Positions 6,067 through 6,851 of a stretch of DNA of 6,851 nt are shown here, in pieces. Below the pieces are notes generated by a model. The model saw nothing but the letters and a program-made list of their open reading frames with translations, had not been told where the DNA came from and made no database searches. Each line of letters opens with the position of its first letter. The first letter of the stretch is position 1. The DNA is from Pseudomonadota bacterium. Lineage in GTDB: Bacteria > Pseudomonadota > Gammaproteobacteria > SZUA-229. Location of the stretch: positions 1 through 6,851 of the forward strand of contig DAOVJH010000077.1 of assembly GCA_030673345.1 (NCBI GenBank). Reading direction: 5' to 3'. Position numbers and translations under genes: made by a program.

Positions 6067-6312
6067 CTTAAGCCATAGGATTAGCGCGATATAAAGCATC
6101 CATGACAAATACCACGTATACCTGAGAAGCAAAAGGGGCTTACAAATCAGCATGGAAATTGACCGATGAACGGAAAATCCTGATATTTGCTAACTAATTA
6201 TGTGACGTTTGTCAGGTTTTCGGCACAATTTGTCGATTATCATACATTGTAATCGATACTTGACTAAAATTAGGTCGGCAACCTCCCACTGAATCTATAC
6301 ACCATCTAAATT

Positions 6313-6316
6313 GAGG
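6313..6316 (+). promoter_or_regulatory. Ribosome binding site of the rhodanese gene
   Basis: GAGG lies 5 nt before the ATG at 6322-6324. It supports that start even though it gives an unusually long N-terminal region ahead of the signal-peptide core. Confidence 0.65.
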
Positions 6317-6321
6317 CATAA

Positions 6322-6840
6322 ATGACACGACGAAATAACAATTTCGGTGTAAATCCTGCGTTTGACATAAAACTCAGATCATGTCGTTGCCTCATTATAT
6401 TTTTTATATCATTTTTCACCTGCACTAACAGCGCTTTTGCTGAGGAAAAACCCAATCTAGCCAAACCGAAAATCGTGGTACCTGAGCAGATAGCAGGTGT
6501 TACGACACTCACTGCCGAACAGGTCATCGAAATACTGGTTTCAGAAAATCCGCCATTACTGATCGATGCACGAATCGAGGAAGACCGTAACCATGGCTAT
6601 CTAGAGAGCAGTATCAGCCTGCCCGATATCGAAACGAACTGTGAGACCTTAAAAAAAGTCTCAACCGACAAGAAAAAACATCTGCTGTTCTACTGTAACG
6701 GGGTACAATGCGGTCGTAGCGTAGTCTCTATAAAAGTTGCCCGCTCGTGTGGTTATCATAATCTGTCATGGTTTAAAGGCGGTTTTGCCGAATGGAAGGA
6801 AAAAGGATTTCAGTACATTAAAGATCCACAGCATTTTTAA
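6322..6840 (+). CDS. Exported single-domain rhodanese-like protein
   Basis: This 172-residue protein has one rhodanese fold, a family that carries sulfur (as persulfide) on a catalytic cysteine. Residues 1-40 look like a signal peptide: a long polar, basic n-region, a hydrophobic core (about 23-33) and SAFA before EEKPN, so the mature protein should be periplasmic. The domain runs from about 60 to 166, with LLIDARIEEDRNHGYLESS (79-97), a typical rhodanese entry strand, active-site segment FYCNGVQCGRS (123-133), and FKGGFAEWKEKGF (151-163) near the end. C125 is the expected nucleophile. The loop to R132 is longer than the common CxxGxR type and holds a second cysteine, C130. No partner gene is visible: purE diverges on the left and the window ends 11 nt after the stop. 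Thiosulfate handling or thiol oxidation is possible, but the substrate cannot be told. Confidence 0.85.
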   Translation: MTRRNNNFGVNPAFDIKLRSCRCLIIFFISFFTCTNSAFAEEKPNLAKPKIVVPEQIAGVTTLTAEQVIEILVSENPPLLIDARIEEDRNHGYLESSISLPDIETNCETLKKVSTDKKKHLLFYCNGVQCGRSVVSIKVARSCGYHNLSWFKGGFAEWKEKGFQYIKDPQHF

Positions 6841-6851
6841 TCTGACAGAAC

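Larger units (their letters stand above)
6012..6321. other. Divergent intergenic region between purE and the rhodanese gene
   Basis: These 310 nt hold no protein gene I can support; a short minus-strand frame (5962-6153) lacks any recognisable composition and overlaps the start of purE. The segment must carry the promoters of both flanking genes. Next to purE lies a tandem TATA-containing repeat (6045-6066). On the rhodanese side there are TTGTCA (6209-6214), TTGTCG (6230-6235) and TTGACT (6260-6265), each of -35 type, but none has a good -10 box at 16-18 nt. No riboswitch fold or terminator stands out. Confidence 0.5.

Noticed and set aside
5962..6153. Minus-strand frame of 63 codons ahead of purE
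   Set aside because: It overlaps the purE start in another frame and runs through promoter-like sequence. No ribosome site or family resemblance is seen.
6221..6236. Sigma-54-like GGCAC motif in the purE/rhodanese gap
   Set aside because: The GC element expected 10 bp after the GG is absent; the bases there are CG.
6012..6321. PurR operator or purine riboswitch upstream of purE
   Set aside because: No match to the E. coli PurR box and no conserved riboswitch core could be found by eye.

Overview
The window looks like chromosomal core DNA of a gammaproteobacterium. Rho, thioredoxin and RhlB resemble their Escherichia coli counterparts closely along their whole length. The arrangement trxA-rho on one strand with rhlB diverging from trxA is the arrangement known from E. 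coli and relatives. The genus cannot be told from the sequence; an environmental, moderately AT-rich lineage is the most I would infer. No prophage, CRISPR array, tRNA, rRNA or transposase gene is visible.

Layout from left to right. Positions 1-61 may hold the tail of a plus-strand protein ending in a CxxC motif. A ModA-type periplasmic oxyanion-binding protein (149-895, minus) follows. It lies directly downstream of the rho terminator hairpin (about 901-932). rho (970-2226, minus) comes next, then a 143-nt leader with a terminator-like hairpin, and then trxA (2370-2696, minus, TTG start). A 188-nt AT-rich divergent promoter region separates trxA from rhlB (2885-4186, plus). rhlB converges on purK. 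The 179-nt gap between them holds a 68-nt imperfect palindrome of dispersed-repeat type, enclosed by a 15-bp inverted repeat whose right arm runs into the end of purK. purE and purK (6011 to 4366, minus) form a coupled two-gene unit with a TGATG overlap. A 310-nt divergent gap separates purE from an exported single-domain rhodanese (6322-6840, plus).

How the genes relate. Rho and RhlB both act on RNA: transcription termination, and RNA unwinding during decay. Thioredoxin supplies disulfide-reducing power and sits between them by conserved synteny rather than by shared pathway. PurE and PurK carry out successive steps that turn AIR into CAIR in purine synthesis. The ModA protein and the rhodanese are both predicted periplasmic proteins without an obvious partner in the window.

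I do not see a new multi-gene system here. The points most worth checking are the nested repeat element at the rhlB/purK junction, the G-free untranslated leader just before the rho start codon, and the position of modA immediately behind the rho terminator with no ribosome binding site.
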